Shown here piece by piece: positions 39,303-47,364 of a stretch of 64,000 nt of DNA. The position numbers and the translations under genes were made by a program. Under the pieces are notes generated by a model that was not told the DNA's origin, searched no databases, and saw only the letters and a list, made by a program, of their open reading frames with translations. The stretch is taken from assembly GCF_014202495.1 (NCBI RefSeq), contig NZ_JACHHA010000001.1, forward strand, positions 471,259 to 535,258, written 5' to 3'. Numbering within the stretch: position 1 is the first letter of the stretch; each line of letters begins with the position of its first letter. This DNA comes from Cerasibacillus quisquiliarum. Lineage in GTDB: Bacteria; Bacillota; Bacilli; Bacillales; Amphibacillaceae.

Positions 39303-39455
39303 CACGTCGGTGAGGTAGAGGCGCAGGCAACATGAGTAAACTATCTGAGGATGACAACAATGATGATAGCAAAAGGGTTGTTTGCCGAAGCAATATAAGT
39401 GTCAAACTTATATTCGCTGGGGTGTCTTTGAATAAGAGACGCACTGTCATACATA
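39303..39455 (+). promoter_or_regulatory. Lysine riboswitch (L-box)
   Basis: The conserved L-box pieces occur in order: GAGGTAGAGGCGC, ATGAGTAA, GAGGATGA, AAAGGGTTGTTTGCCGAAG, GCTGGGGTG, and ACTGTCAT at the end of P1. In this class lysine binding shuts down the downstream gene. An NhaC-type carrier follows, which supports the known link of such carriers to lysine uptake. Confidence 0.88.
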
Positions 39456-39460
39456 TTGTT

Positions 39461-39594
39461 GTATGGAGGACTACTGATCGAAATAGAGGATTACGAAAAT
39501 TGCAAGGGGCAATGATAAGTCGTTTTCTATCATTGCCTAATATTTTTAAGTCAATCCTCTTCCCTCCATACGAACTGAATAATAAATGGAGGGG
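39461..39594 (+). promoter_or_regulatory. Expression platform of the lysine riboswitch
   Basis: GTATGGAGG (39461-39469) can pair with CCTCCATAC (39563-39571) and AGAGGATT (39485-39492) with AATCCTCT (39553-39560). Inside lies GGCAATGATA/TATCATTGCC (39508-39537) before TAATATTTTT, a terminator-like hairpin. CCCTCCAT (39562-39569) can instead pair with ATGGAGGG (39586-39593), which is the ribosome-binding site. Confidence 0.7.
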
Positions 39595-39599
39595 TATAA

Positions 39600-41147
39600 A
39601 TGGTAGGGACAGTCTATTCGATTATACCAGCACTCGTCATGCTGGTTTTAGTTTTATTAACACGAAAAGTGCTTTTATCGCTTGGAACAGGGATTGTTAT
39701 TGGGGCATTATTCATTCATGAATTTCATGTCATTGATACATTAAAAGAAATTGTTCAAGTTTTTGTTGCTATTTTTTACAGTAGCGAAGGGATTGAAATA
39801 GGCAATATTTTATTATTACTTTTTTTAGTCCTTTTAGGCATTATGATTGCTTTCTTGCAAGCATCAGGTGGTAGCCGTGCGTTTGGTGAATGGATGATAA
39901 AGCGTGTTCGTACTCGGACAGGTTCACAATTAATGACGGTTCTTTTAGGCTTTATTATTTTTATTGATGATTATTTTAGTAGTTTAGCAGTTGGGCAGAT
40001 TTCACGTCCATTAACAGACCGCCATAACGTTTCACGAGCAAAGCTTGCATATTTAATAGATTCTACGTCATCTCCAGTAACAGTATTATCACCAATTTCA
40101 AGTTGGGGGGCATATATTATCGGGATATTAGGTGGGCTGTTTGCCGCTAAAGAAATAACTGAATTTAAGGCGTTAGAAGCGTTTATTAAAATCATCCCGT
40201 ATAATCTTTATGCGATTATCGCTCTTATTCTTGTCTTTATTGTTATTTATGCAAACTTTTTAATTGGTCCGATGAAAAGACATGAAGAACGAGCGTTAAA
40301 AAAAGGTCAGTTACTTGGGCAAGATCGCATGCCACCTGGTGATTTATCAAATACGTTTACACCGAATCAAAATGGAAAGGCTTACCATTTATTTATTCCA
40401 ATTATTGTTTTACTAGTGACAACCATTGTTATGATGTATATAACTGGGTGGATGGCAAGCGATGGTGAAACGAATATATTGGCAGTGTTTGCTAATACCG
40501 ATGTTAATATATCACTCTTTATTGGTGGAACATTATCAGTTGTGATTGCGCTTATATTATATTTAAAACTCCCTTTACGTGAGGCCAAACTGGTGAAAAT
40601 TGTTAAAGAGGGAACGCTGACAATGGTTCCAGCTATTACTATTTTATTACTTGCTTGGATGATTGGCTCTATTATCGGGACATTACAAACTGGTGAATAC
40701 TTAGCAGGTCTTGTTACGGAAGCTCAGATGAAGACTGCCTTTTTGCCATTTCTATTCTTCTTAATTGCTAGTATCATGTCTCTATCAACGGGTACGTCTT
40801 GGGGAACGTTCGGCATTATGTTACCGATTGCCGTAGATGTTCTCGTTATAACGGATATGAATCTTTTATTGCCAACATTAGGCGCTGTTCTTGCTGGTGC
40901 AGTGTTTGGCGATCATTGTACACCGATTTCAGATACGACGATTCTTTCATCAACAGGAGCAGGGGTACATCATATTGACCACGTTGTAACACAGTTGCCT
41001 TATGCGTTTATAGCAGCCATTTCCGCTGGGTTAGGTTATTTATTTATCGGATTTACAAACCAAGTCGGATTCGGTTTAATGATATCAATAATAATTTTAG
41101 CGATTATTGTCGTTAGTTTCCAATTAGTTCATTTAAGAAAAGTATAA
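39600..41147 (+). CDS. NhaC-family carrier, probable lysine transporter
   Basis: Twelve-pass carrier of the NhaC Na+/H+ antiporter superfamily, 515 aa. Family stretches include FIIFIDDYFSSLAVGQISRP, STSSPVTVLSPISSWGAYI and FGDHCTPISDTTILSSTGAG. NhaC-type proteins that follow a lysine riboswitch have been proposed as lysine transporters (LysW-type), and the L-box here makes lysine the most likely substrate, probably coupled to Na+ or H+. That conclusion rests on regulation, not on sequence. ATGGAGGGG supports ATG at 39600. Confidence 0.85.
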   Translation: MVGTVYSIIPALVMLVLVLLTRKVLLSLGTGIVIGALFIHEFHVIDTLKEIVQVFVAIFYSSEGIEIGNILLLLFLVLLGIMIAFLQASGGSRAFGEWMIKRVRTRTGSQLMTVLLGFIIFIDDYFSSLAVGQISRPLTDRHNVSRAKLAYLIDSTSSPVTVLSPISSWGAYIIGILGGLFAAKEITEFKALEAFIKIIPYNLYAIIALILVFIVIYANFLIGPMKRHEERALKKGQLLGQDRMPPGDLSNTFTPNQNGKAYHLFIPIIVLLVTTIVMMYITGWMASDGETNILAVFANTDVNISLFIGGTLSVVIALILYLKLPLREAKLVKIVKEGTLTMVPAITILLLAWMIGSIIGTLQTGEYLAGLVTEAQMKTAFLPFLFFLIASIMSLSTGTSWGTFGIMLPIAVDVLVITDMNLLLPTLGAVLAGAVFGDHCTPISDTTILSSTGAGVHHIDHVVTQLPYAFIAAISAGLGYLFIGFTNQVGFGLMISIIILAIIVVSFQLVHLRKV

Positions 41148-41159
41148 ACTCATTGTGGA

Positions 41160-41208
41160 AAACCTATTTTTATCGTTTGTTATAGCGAAGAAATAGGTTT
41201 CTTTTCTT
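41160..41208 (+). terminator. Terminator of the lysine transporter gene
   Basis: AAACCTATTT pairs with AAATAGGTTT, with a further TCG/CGA pairing inside, followed by CTTTTCTT. Confidence 0.75.
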
Positions 41209-41222
41209 ATTAATAAAACATT

Positions 41223-41251
41223 TTGACATCTTATATAAGTATGAGTATAAT
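41223..41251 (+). promoter_or_regulatory. Consensus sigma-A promoter of the NSS carrier
   Basis: TTGACA (41223-41228) and TATAAT (41246-41251) with exactly 17 bp between them. A stem, ATCTGAAA..AGCTAA with TTAGCT..TTTCAGAT (41265-41306), begins about where the transcript would start. Confidence 0.88.
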
Positions 41252-41335
41252 ACAAAACAAATATATCTGAAAATAGCTAAGTTTATTAAAATTTAGCTTT
41301 TCAGATGTGAAATGAAAATATAAGGAGGAACAACG

Positions 41336-42862
41336 ATGGAAGTAAGATCACAATGGGGAACTAGAGCTGGATTTATCTTAGCGGCAGTTGGCTCCGCTGT
41401 AGGTCTTGGAAACATTTGGCGTTTTCCAGCTGTTGCTTATGAAAATGGTGGAGGAGCATTTTTTATCCCATATTTAGTCGCGTTATTAACAGCAGGTATT
41501 CCAATATTAATTTTGGAATTTACATTGGGACATAAGTATCGAGGGTCATCCCCACTAACTTTCCGTAGACTAAATAAGAAAACTGAATTTATTGGTTGGT
41601 GGGGTGTATTAGTCGCATTCGTTATTTCTACTTATTATTCAGTGATTATTGCCTGGGCAATGTCTTATGCTTTGTTTTCATTCAAATTACAGTGGGGTAG
41701 TGATACAGAAGGTTTCTTTCTGAATCATTTACAAGTAGGTAAACCAGGGCAGGTTGGTAGTTTAGTTCCGGATGTTTTTATCCCTTTAATTGTCGTTTGG
41801 GTTATTATTTTAGGTATCCTTTTATTAGGTGTTAAACGGGGTATTGAGATTGCTAATCGTATAATGATCCCCTTACTGATTGGTGTTTTTTTAATCATCG
41901 TTATTCGTGCTTTAACATTGCCTGGAGCGTTTGATGGCTTAGAAGCATTCTTTAAACCTGATTTTAGTAAGATTTTAAACGGTAAAGTGTGGGTAGAAGC
42001 ATATGGACAAATTTTTTTCAGTTTGTCAATTGCATTTGCGATCATGATTACGTATTCTAGTTATTTACCTAAAAAATCAGATATAACGAATAATGCTTTT
42101 ATTACAGGTTTTGGAAACTCTAGTTTTGAATTATTGGCTGGGATCGGTGTCTTTGCTATTTTAGGCTTTATGGCTGGACAACAAGGTGTGGCAGTCAATG
42201 ATGTCGTAGAGTCTGGTGTTGGTTTAGCTTTCATGGTGTTTCCTGCTATTATTAATGAATTACCAGCATTAAATGGTTTCTTTGGATTCTTATTTTTCTT
42301 TTCGCTCGTCCTTGCAGGTTTAACATCATTAATGTCAATATCGGAAACATATATTGCAGGTTTAGTTGATAAGTTTCGTATCTCTAGAACAAAAGCCGTC
42401 CTAGTAGGTGGGGGATTAGCGGCGATTATATCTATGATTTACGCGACAAAGGGTGGTTTACACATTTTAGATGCCGTTGATTACTTTATTAATAGTTTTG
42501 GGGTCGCTATGCTTGGTTTAGTTGAAGTCGTTCTTATTGTTTGGGTTTTACGTAAATTACGTGAATTGAGAAATCATGCTAATGATGTGTCAGATATTAA
42601 ATTAGGTGTCTGGTGGACCATTTGCTTAGGCGTGATTACACCTATTATATTAGGCTATATGATGTATGATTCTTTAAGACAAAATATTTTGAAGACATTT
42701 GCTACAGAGACTGGAAATTATAGTAATTTTCCCGATTCATTTATTTTTTATAGTGGCTGGTCTGTCGCTATAGGTGTGTTAGTCATTGGGATTATCCTTA
42801 GTCTCATCAAGTGGAGAAAAAAACCTGAAAACACTGAAGTTGATATAAAGGAGGCTAAATAA
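41336..42862 (+). CDS. Sodium-dependent transporter, NSS family
   Basis: Neurotransmitter:sodium symporter family protein, 508 aa, with 11-12 membrane segments. TM1 carries the family signature GSAVGLGNIWRFP with the unwound sodium/substrate site, and the next loop reads ENGGGAFFIPYL. It probably imports amino acids with Na+. Because the next gene encodes a MetS-like small subunit, methionine, alanine or a related neutral amino acid is a reasonable guess. It has its own strong promoter. AAGGAGG precedes the ATG. Confidence 0.92.
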   Translation: MEVRSQWGTRAGFILAAVGSAVGLGNIWRFPAVAYENGGGAFFIPYLVALLTAGIPILILEFTLGHKYRGSSPLTFRRLNKKTEFIGWWGVLVAFVISTYYSVIIAWAMSYALFSFKLQWGSDTEGFFLNHLQVGKPGQVGSLVPDVFIPLIVVWVIILGILLLGVKRGIEIANRIMIPLLIGVFLIIVIRALTLPGAFDGLEAFFKPDFSKILNGKVWVEAYGQIFFSLSIAFAIMITYSSYLPKKSDITNNAFITGFGNSSFELLAGIGVFAILGFMAGQQGVAVNDVVESGVGLAFMVFPAIINELPALNGFFGFLFFFSLVLAGLTSLMSISETYIAGLVDKFRISRTKAVLVGGGLAAIISMIYATKGGLHILDAVDYFINSFGVAMLGLVEVVLIVWVLRKLRELRNHANDVSDIKLGVWWTICLGVITPIILGYMMYDSLRQNILKTFATETGNYSNFPDSFIFYSGWSVAIGVLVIGIILSLIKWRKKPENTEVDIKEAK

Positions 42863-42973
42863 ATGAGTACGAGTTCTATTATTGTTATGATCACAGGTAT
42901 GCTTATTATTTGGGGTGGGTTAACAGCAAGTATTATCAATGCTATTCGTAAAAATGAAAAGACTGAACATTAA
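42863..42973 (+). CDS. MetS-like small subunit of the NSS transporter (36 aa)
   Basis: A 36-codon gene right behind the carrier, its ATG lying against the carrier's TAA, with AAAGGAGG before it. One membrane helix (IIVMITGMLIIWGGLTASII) is followed by a short basic and polar tail (NAIRKNEKTEH). MetS-family peptides of this length and topology are required partners of MetP-type NSS importers in Corynebacterium. Size, topology and position all fit. Confidence 0.88.
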   Translation: MSTSSIIVMITGMLIIWGGLTASIINAIRKNEKTEH

Positions 42974-42977
42974 AACT

Positions 42978-43018
42978 TTAAAGGGTGCTTTTATAATAGA
43001 GCCCCCTTTATTTGTTTT
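42978..43018. terminator. Bidirectional terminator between convergent genes
   Basis: AAAGGGTGCTTTTATAATAG is followed by AGCCCCCTTT, forming an AAAGGG-GCT/AGC-CCCTTT stem with T-rich flanks. It overlaps the end of the minus-strand peptidase gene. Confidence 0.65.
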
Positions 43019-43988
43019 TTGAACGTGCCATCTTTTCCCAGCGACGTAAGTATGGATATGGATCAAAAGCCCATTCATTATAACCATTATCTTTATACAT
43101 GCCGTAATGTAAATGTGGTGGGAATTTACCTGATGTTCCTGGTGGTCCATAGCCGCTTGAACCAACGCTTCCGAGAACATCTCCAGGTTTAACGATATCA
43201 CCTAATTTTAAATCGTCAGCATAACCGTTTAAATGGGCATAGTAGTGATAAATATTGTAGATGTCTCTAATTCCGATACGCCAACCACCGTATAAATTCC
43301 AACCGAGCATTTCTACAACGCCATATGTTGTTGATTTAACTGGTGTTCCGTAATTGGCGAATATATCTGTTCCTTCGTGACTTCTTAAACCGCCAAACCC
43401 TCTTCGGTCACCGAATGTACTTCGATAACTATAATTATGTTGTAACGATACTGGAAAATCACGATCAGTTAAATGAACATGTTGAAATTTTTTAAAGACA
43501 CGAGCTGTATTTTTAATCGTTTGTACTGTTAGTTCTCTTTGATAATAATTCCATAAACCAATTTTCACGTCATCTTCTGTTGGTCCAAATTCTAAGATGA
43601 TTTGTGCCATCGTATATAATATATCTTCTGGATCATTGATATCAGCTTTCCCATCACCGTTGCCATCTTTCCCTTTTCCTTGAAATAATGTAATCACCTT
43701 TTCATCTTGAATGTTCGAACTGTTTCCAACACCGTACCATAATATGTCTGGAATCTTAATTGAAATAAGTTGATCGTCTGGTAAATCTTTATGAATCTGT
43801 CTTTCGTATTGATCAATTGCTGCAATAAAATACCAAGGCAGTTGGGTAATGGCTTCTGTTTTTTTATATAAAGCAAGTCGTTTATTATAGATTGTGTCAT
43901 CTACTTGATTGGCACGAGTAGGTGTAGGTAGTAAAACAAGACAAATGACTAAAATAGTGAAGAATGATTGTAATTTATACTTATTCAT
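43008..43988 (-). CDS. M23 (LytM-like) peptidase, YunA-like
   Basis: Exported protein of about 326 aa with a signal peptide ending near PTPTRANQ. The middle resembles a lytic-transglycosylase-type helical region. The C-terminal M23 zinc endopeptidase domain has its ligands in LRSHEGTDIF (H, D) and FPPHLHYGMY (H-x-H). Such enzymes cut peptidoglycan cross-links. ATG at 43988 gives the cleanest signal peptide; the AAAGGAG site is 15 bases upstream, somewhat far, so an in-frame TTG at 44015 remains possible. The yunA neighbour relation to the yun cluster is as in B. subtilis. Confidence 0.85.
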   Translation of the reverse strand: MNKYKLQSFFTILVICLVLLPTPTRANQVDDTIYNKRLALYKKTEAITQLPWYFIAAIDQYERQIHKDLPDDQLISIKIPDILWYGVGNSSNIQDEKVITLFQGKGKDGNGDGKADINDPEDILYTMAQIILEFGPTEDDVKIGLWNYYQRELTVQTIKNTARVFKKFQHVHLTDRDFPVSLQHNYSYRSTFGDRRGFGGLRSHEGTDIFANYGTPVKSTTYGVVEMLGWNLYGGWRIGIRDIYNIYHYYAHLNGYADDLKLGDIVKPGDVLGSVGSSGYGPPGTSGKFPPHLHYGMYKDNGYNEWAFDPYPYLRRWEKMARSKNK

Positions 43989-44032
43989 TGATACAGATTC
44001 CCAATCTCCTTTCAATTAAATATCATGTATAT

Positions 44033-44560
44033 TTATCCGTTATGGTTCATTTCATGAATGATTTGCTCTACGACATTTTGATCATTTTTATCGGTTGTTA
44101 AACTGTTGTGTAAACTTTGTAAGTCATCGATTAAATTGGGGTTATCTGATACATGTATATCGAAAAAGCGTGGCATAACAGACATAGCTGTTTTTCTCGC
44201 GTAATTTATAGTTTCTTTTTCATCATATTCTTCATTTTTTTCATACGCTATCAATACGTCGTTATTTGTCACAACAGTTGCAACTTCTTCAAATGCTTCA
44301 TTTTGTAGTAATATCCGGGTAATCATGTCAGCAAGTGCGAAGCGATCGATAGTTATTTGTCTTTGTTCTTCATGTTTAACTTGGTCACGTTTATAATTAA
44401 CAAAGCCGACTCGCTTATCGAAATCAGGGTCTACTGTTTGCTTTGAATTGGGGTCGAGTTGATTATTTATATGTTCACGCTCACTCAATCGTTGATTATC
44501 GTTATGACACCCAAATAGTATAAAACATGTGATAAATATGATCATCATTATTTTTCGCAT
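44033..44560 (-). CDS. YhcN/YlaJ-family sporulation lipoprotein (YutC-like)
   Basis: Lipoprotein with signal peptide MRKIMMIIFITCFILFGC (lipobox LFGC, C18). The C-terminal domain with VVTNNDVLIAYEKNEE and VMPRFFDIHVSDNP is that of the YhcN/YlaJ family, found in spores. ATG at 44560 was selected over the longer open frame (to 44767) because the added part is not protein-like and overlaps the divergent gene. GAGGCG precedes it. Confidence 0.82.
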   Translation of the reverse strand: MRKIMMIIFITCFILFGCHNDNQRLSEREHINNQLDPNSKQTVDPDFDKRVGFVNYKRDQVKHEEQRQITIDRFALADMITRILLQNEAFEEVATVVTNNDVLIAYEKNEEYDEKETINYARKTAMSVMPRFFDIHVSDNPNLIDDLQSLHNSLTTDKNDQNVVEQIIHEMNHNG

Positions 44561-44697
44561 GATATATCGCCTCTTAAATTTATTATTTATCATTAGTTTG
44601 AGAATAAAATACGAAAACATACAGTAAAAATCATGTTCATCCCAGAATAGCTGGAAATATGGTAAACTAAACGGAGAGAAAGTCGGGAGGGAAGGCA

Positions 44698-44982
44698 TTG
44701 ATAACAATAGATGGCGTAACATATGAATTAGTAAAAGATGTCCGTGATGGATTTCAAGAAGAAGCATTTAAAGAAAGGTATGCAGATATTTTAAAGAAAT
44801 ACGACTACATTGTTGGTGATTGGGGTTATGATCAATTACGACTTAAAGGTTTTTATGATGACTTTCATAAAAAGGCTTCACACGATACAAGAATTAGTAC
44901 ATTACAAGATTATATTTATGAATATTGTAATTTTGGTTGTGCATATTTTGTACTCAAGAAAACGGAAAGAGCAGGAAGCTAA
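44698..44982 (+). CDS. yutD: DUF1027 protein YutD
   Basis: Small soluble protein of 94 aa, YutD family. Conserved text: LVKDVRDGFQEEAFKERYAD, DYIVGDWGYDQLRLKGFYDD and CNFGCAYFVLKK. Start codon is TTG at 44698 after GGGAGGG. Divergent from yutC as in B. subtilis. Biochemical role not known. Confidence 0.88.
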   Translation: MITIDGVTYELVKDVRDGFQEEAFKERYADILKKYDYIVGDWGYDQLRLKGFYDDFHKKASHDTRISTLQDYIYEYCNFGCAYFVLKKTERAGS

Positions 44983-44987
44983 TTTAG

Positions 44988-45260
44988 CTACTGCTCTTTA
45001 TTATCTTTATTACGACTATTTAAAGGATGACTTCCTAAAGCTTTTCTAGGTAAATCCTCATGTCTTTCACGATCTGGATATACAAAAGCACTGTCACGAT
45101 ATTGACCTTCTTCCCATGGTGTAGATTTACCTTTAACAGGTTCATCTATATTAATAGATGATCCGTATGTTCCTTCGGGAAATTCTTCAGGAATTAATCG
45201 GTTTTTCATTTGTTCGACATTAGAAAAATCGGTATACTTTTTTTCCCCTTTTTTATCCAT
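44988..45260 (-). CDS. Conserved hypothetical cytosolic protein (90 aa)
   Basis: Very hydrophilic, without membrane segments or cysteine. Contains the text RLIPEEFPEGTYGSSINIDE and KGKSTPWEEGQYRDSAFVYP, which looks strongly constrained. GAGGTGATC precedes the ATG at 45260. It lies tail-to-tail with yutD. Its family is familiar as a hypothetical protein in Bacillaceae, but I know no function. Confidence 0.7.
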   Translation of the reverse strand: MDKKGEKKYTDFSNVEQMKNRLIPEEFPEGTYGSSINIDEPVKGKSTPWEEGQYRDSAFVYPDRERHEDLPRKALGSHPLNSRNKDNKEQ

Positions 45261-45416
45261 TAAATGATCACCTCACATGTCTACTTTATGTCATCGTTAG
45301 CTTTTAACACATGTAAAATCTTGGATGTGCCATTTGGAGAGATATATCATTAATAATGTCACGATAGTCGTTTAATGCTATGATATATATAAGGAAGTCA
45401 TGGGAGGATTTTAGAT

Positions 45417-45854
45417 ATGTATTTTGTAGATCGTAGTAAAATTATTGAAACATTAACTTATATTGATGATTATTTAAACATATTTGATAATTATCGTTAT
45501 GAAACTCGTATAGAACAGCTTGCACTAGAACGGTTAAGTCACATGTTAATTGAAGCAATCCTTGATACTGGTAATTTAATGATTGACGGATTTATTATGC
45601 GTGACCCTGGTAGTTACGAAGATATTATCGATATTTTAATTGATGAAGAAGTTATTCCAAAAGCTGATGAATCAGCTTACAAAGAAGTGATTAGTTTAAG
45701 AAAAATGCTAGTCAATGATTATTTAACTGTAGATCAAGCCCTTTTGAAAGAAACGATGCAAAAACATGTGCCTGTTCTAAGACAATTCAGTACACATATA
45801 AAAAACTATTTAGATAATGAGTTAGGTGTTGCAAACGCATTTTCAAAAGAATAG
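45417..45854 (+). CDS. yutE: DUF86/HepT-like protein YutE
   Basis: All-helical protein of 145 aa in the DUF86 (HepT-like) family. HepT proteins are RNase-type toxins paired with MNT nucleotidyltransferase antitoxins and carry an RX4-6HXY motif; here there is no such clear motif and no MNT partner nearby, so this YutE branch is more likely a housekeeping relative. GGGAGG precedes the ATG. Confidence 0.82.
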   Translation: MYFVDRSKIIETLTYIDDYLNIFDNYRYETRIEQLALERLSHMLIEAILDTGNLMIDGFIMRDPGSYEDIIDILIDEEVIPKADESAYKEVISLRKMLVNDYLTVDQALLKETMQKHVPVLRQFSTHIKNYLDNELGVANAFSKE

Positions 45855-45871
45855 TAAAAAGGTGATGCATA

Positions 45872-46516
45872 TTGAAACGAATGACCTCTATTAAACAGAA
45901 AATCTTAGATACGTTAAAGAAAGAGAAAACTGTGTCAATCGATGATTTAATGATTCATTTTACTATTTCGGAAATTGCTGTTAGAAAGCATTTGAAACAA
46001 CTTGAGGCTGATGGATTTGTTCAAAAGCGAATCCATAAACAAAAGATTGGTCGTCCTTACCACACATATCAGCTCACAAAAGAAGGACATCAACTTTATC
46101 CCAATCATTATGAGACGTTTCCTGTGGAATTGTTAGATGATTTAAAGGAAATTGCCGGTGAAGAAATGGTTCAAGCATTATTAAAAAAGCGTATAGATCG
46201 GGAGAAAAAACAACTGGAAGAACTATTGACAAGCGATTGTACAGACTTGGACAAAAGGATAAAAGAAATTGCAAACATACAACATAAACGAGGATATATG
46301 GTCGAATTAGAAAAGGAAGCGTCCGGTGAATACGTGATGACATATTATCATTGCCCAATCGCGAATGTAGCATGCGATTATCACGAGATGTGCCATCATG
46401 AGAAAAAGATGTATGAAGATTTATTTCCAGGTAGTGAAATAGATGCACCAGCAATGATCACAAAGGGAGACCATTGTTGCAAATGGGTGATTAAGCCTCA
46501 AACTCATAATAAATGA
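45872..46516 (+). CDS. SufR-like winged-helix regulator with C-terminal cysteines
   Basis: DeoR-type winged helix at the N-terminus (KKEKTVSIDDLMIHFTISEI, AVRKHLKQLEADG), then a coiled segment, then a cysteine cluster (YHCPIANVACDYHEMCHHEK; KGDHCCKWVI). This layout is that of SufR-type repressors, which bind an Fe-S cluster and regulate suf genes. The start is TTG at 45872 after AAAGGTGAT. It lies between yutE and yutF, about 30 kb from sufC, but near the Fe-S carriers yutI and yutM. Exact ligands and targets are inference. Confidence 0.8.
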   Translation: MKRMTSIKQKILDTLKKEKTVSIDDLMIHFTISEIAVRKHLKQLEADGFVQKRIHKQKIGRPYHTYQLTKEGHQLYPNHYETFPVELLDDLKEIAGEEMVQALLKKRIDREKKQLEELLTSDCTDLDKRIKEIANIQHKRGYMVELEKEASGEYVMTYYHCPIANVACDYHEMCHHEKKMYEDLFPGSEIDAPAMITKGDHCCKWVIKPQTHNK

Positions 46517-46541
46517 TGACTGTATAAAGGGATGACGTGTA

Positions 46542-47315
46542 TTGAAACAGTATAAGGGGTATATTATCGATTTAGATGGAACGATGTATCGTGGAAATCA
46601 AGTCATTAAAGATGCCATTCCATTTATTCAGACTTTAATTGAAAATGATTTCTCTTATGTCTTTTTAACGAATAATTCAACAATGACGGTAGAGCAAGTA
46701 GCGGATAAATTAACGAATATGGGTATTCATGCAACGCCACAGAACATTTGTACAACAAGTATGGCGACTGCAACATATATTAAAAGGCAAAACCCTCATG
46801 CTCGTTGTTATGTCATTGGTGAAGATGGTTTGCGTGACGCCATTAAAAAAGCGGGCTTACAATTAGTAGACGATGAGAATTGTGATTACGTTGTCATCGG
46901 TTTAGATCGATCCATTACGTATGAAAAATTGGCAATCGGTAGTCTTGCGCTTCAGCGTGGAGCAACATTTGTTTCAACAAATAGTGACGTCGCGATTCCA
47001 GGTGAGAGAGGTTTACTTCCTGGTAATGGCTCTTTAACATCAGTTTTGGCTGTAGCTACAGGAAAAAAACCGATTTTTATAGGAAAACCTGAAGAAATCA
47101 TCGTTAATGAAGCACTAAAACTTGTTGGGACAAAACGCGCCGATACATTATTAGTTGGTGATAATTATGATACAGATATTAAGGCTGGCATTCATGCAGG
47201 TATTGATACATTAATGGTCTTTACGGGAGTCACTCCATTTGAATCGTATGAAACGTTAGAGGAAAAGCCGACACATTATGTGAAATCGTTGAAAGAGTGG
47301 CTTCCATATATTTAA
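46542..47315 (+). CDS. yutF: HAD-IIA family phosphatase YutF
   Basis: Haloacid-dehalogenase superfamily, subfamily IIA, 257 aa. Motif I DLDGTMYRG with nucleophile Asp, motif II in FLTNNST, lysine motif in IGKPEE and motif IV GDNYDTDIKAG. Relatives of NagD/AraL act on sugar phosphates and nucleotides. TTG is the start. A strong terminator follows at once. Confidence 0.92.
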   Translation: MKQYKGYIIDLDGTMYRGNQVIKDAIPFIQTLIENDFSYVFLTNNSTMTVEQVADKLTNMGIHATPQNICTTSMATATYIKRQNPHARCYVIGEDGLRDAIKKAGLQLVDDENCDYVVIGLDRSITYEKLAIGSLALQRGATFVSTNSDVAIPGERGLLPGNGSLTSVLAVATGKKPIFIGKPEEIIVNEALKLVGTKRADTLLVGDNYDTDIKAGIHAGIDTLMVFTGVTPFESYETLEEKPTHYVKSLKEWLPYI

Positions 47316-47321
47316 CTTATC

Positions 47322-47364
47322 AAATAAGCAGGTCACCTTAAAGTGGTGGCCTGCTTATTTTTTT
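47322..47364. terminator. Bidirectional terminator (yutF / yutG)
   Basis: AAATAAGCAGG pairs with CCTGCTTATTT around a CACC/GTGG inner stem; A-rich on the left and T7 on the right. Confidence 0.92.

Noticed and set aside
41150-41335. T-box or riboswitch leader of the NSS carrier
   Set aside because: No T-box or known aptamer consensus is visible; only a terminator, a promoter and a simple stem.
44561-44767. N-terminal extension of the YhcN-like protein
   Set aside because: The added text has no ribosome-binding site, is not protein-like and overlaps the divergent yutD start; the lipoprotein signal begins at 44560.
45417-45854. HepT toxin of a toxin-antitoxin pair
   Set aside because: There is no MNT antitoxin partner and no evident RX4-6HXY motif; the position matches housekeeping yutE.
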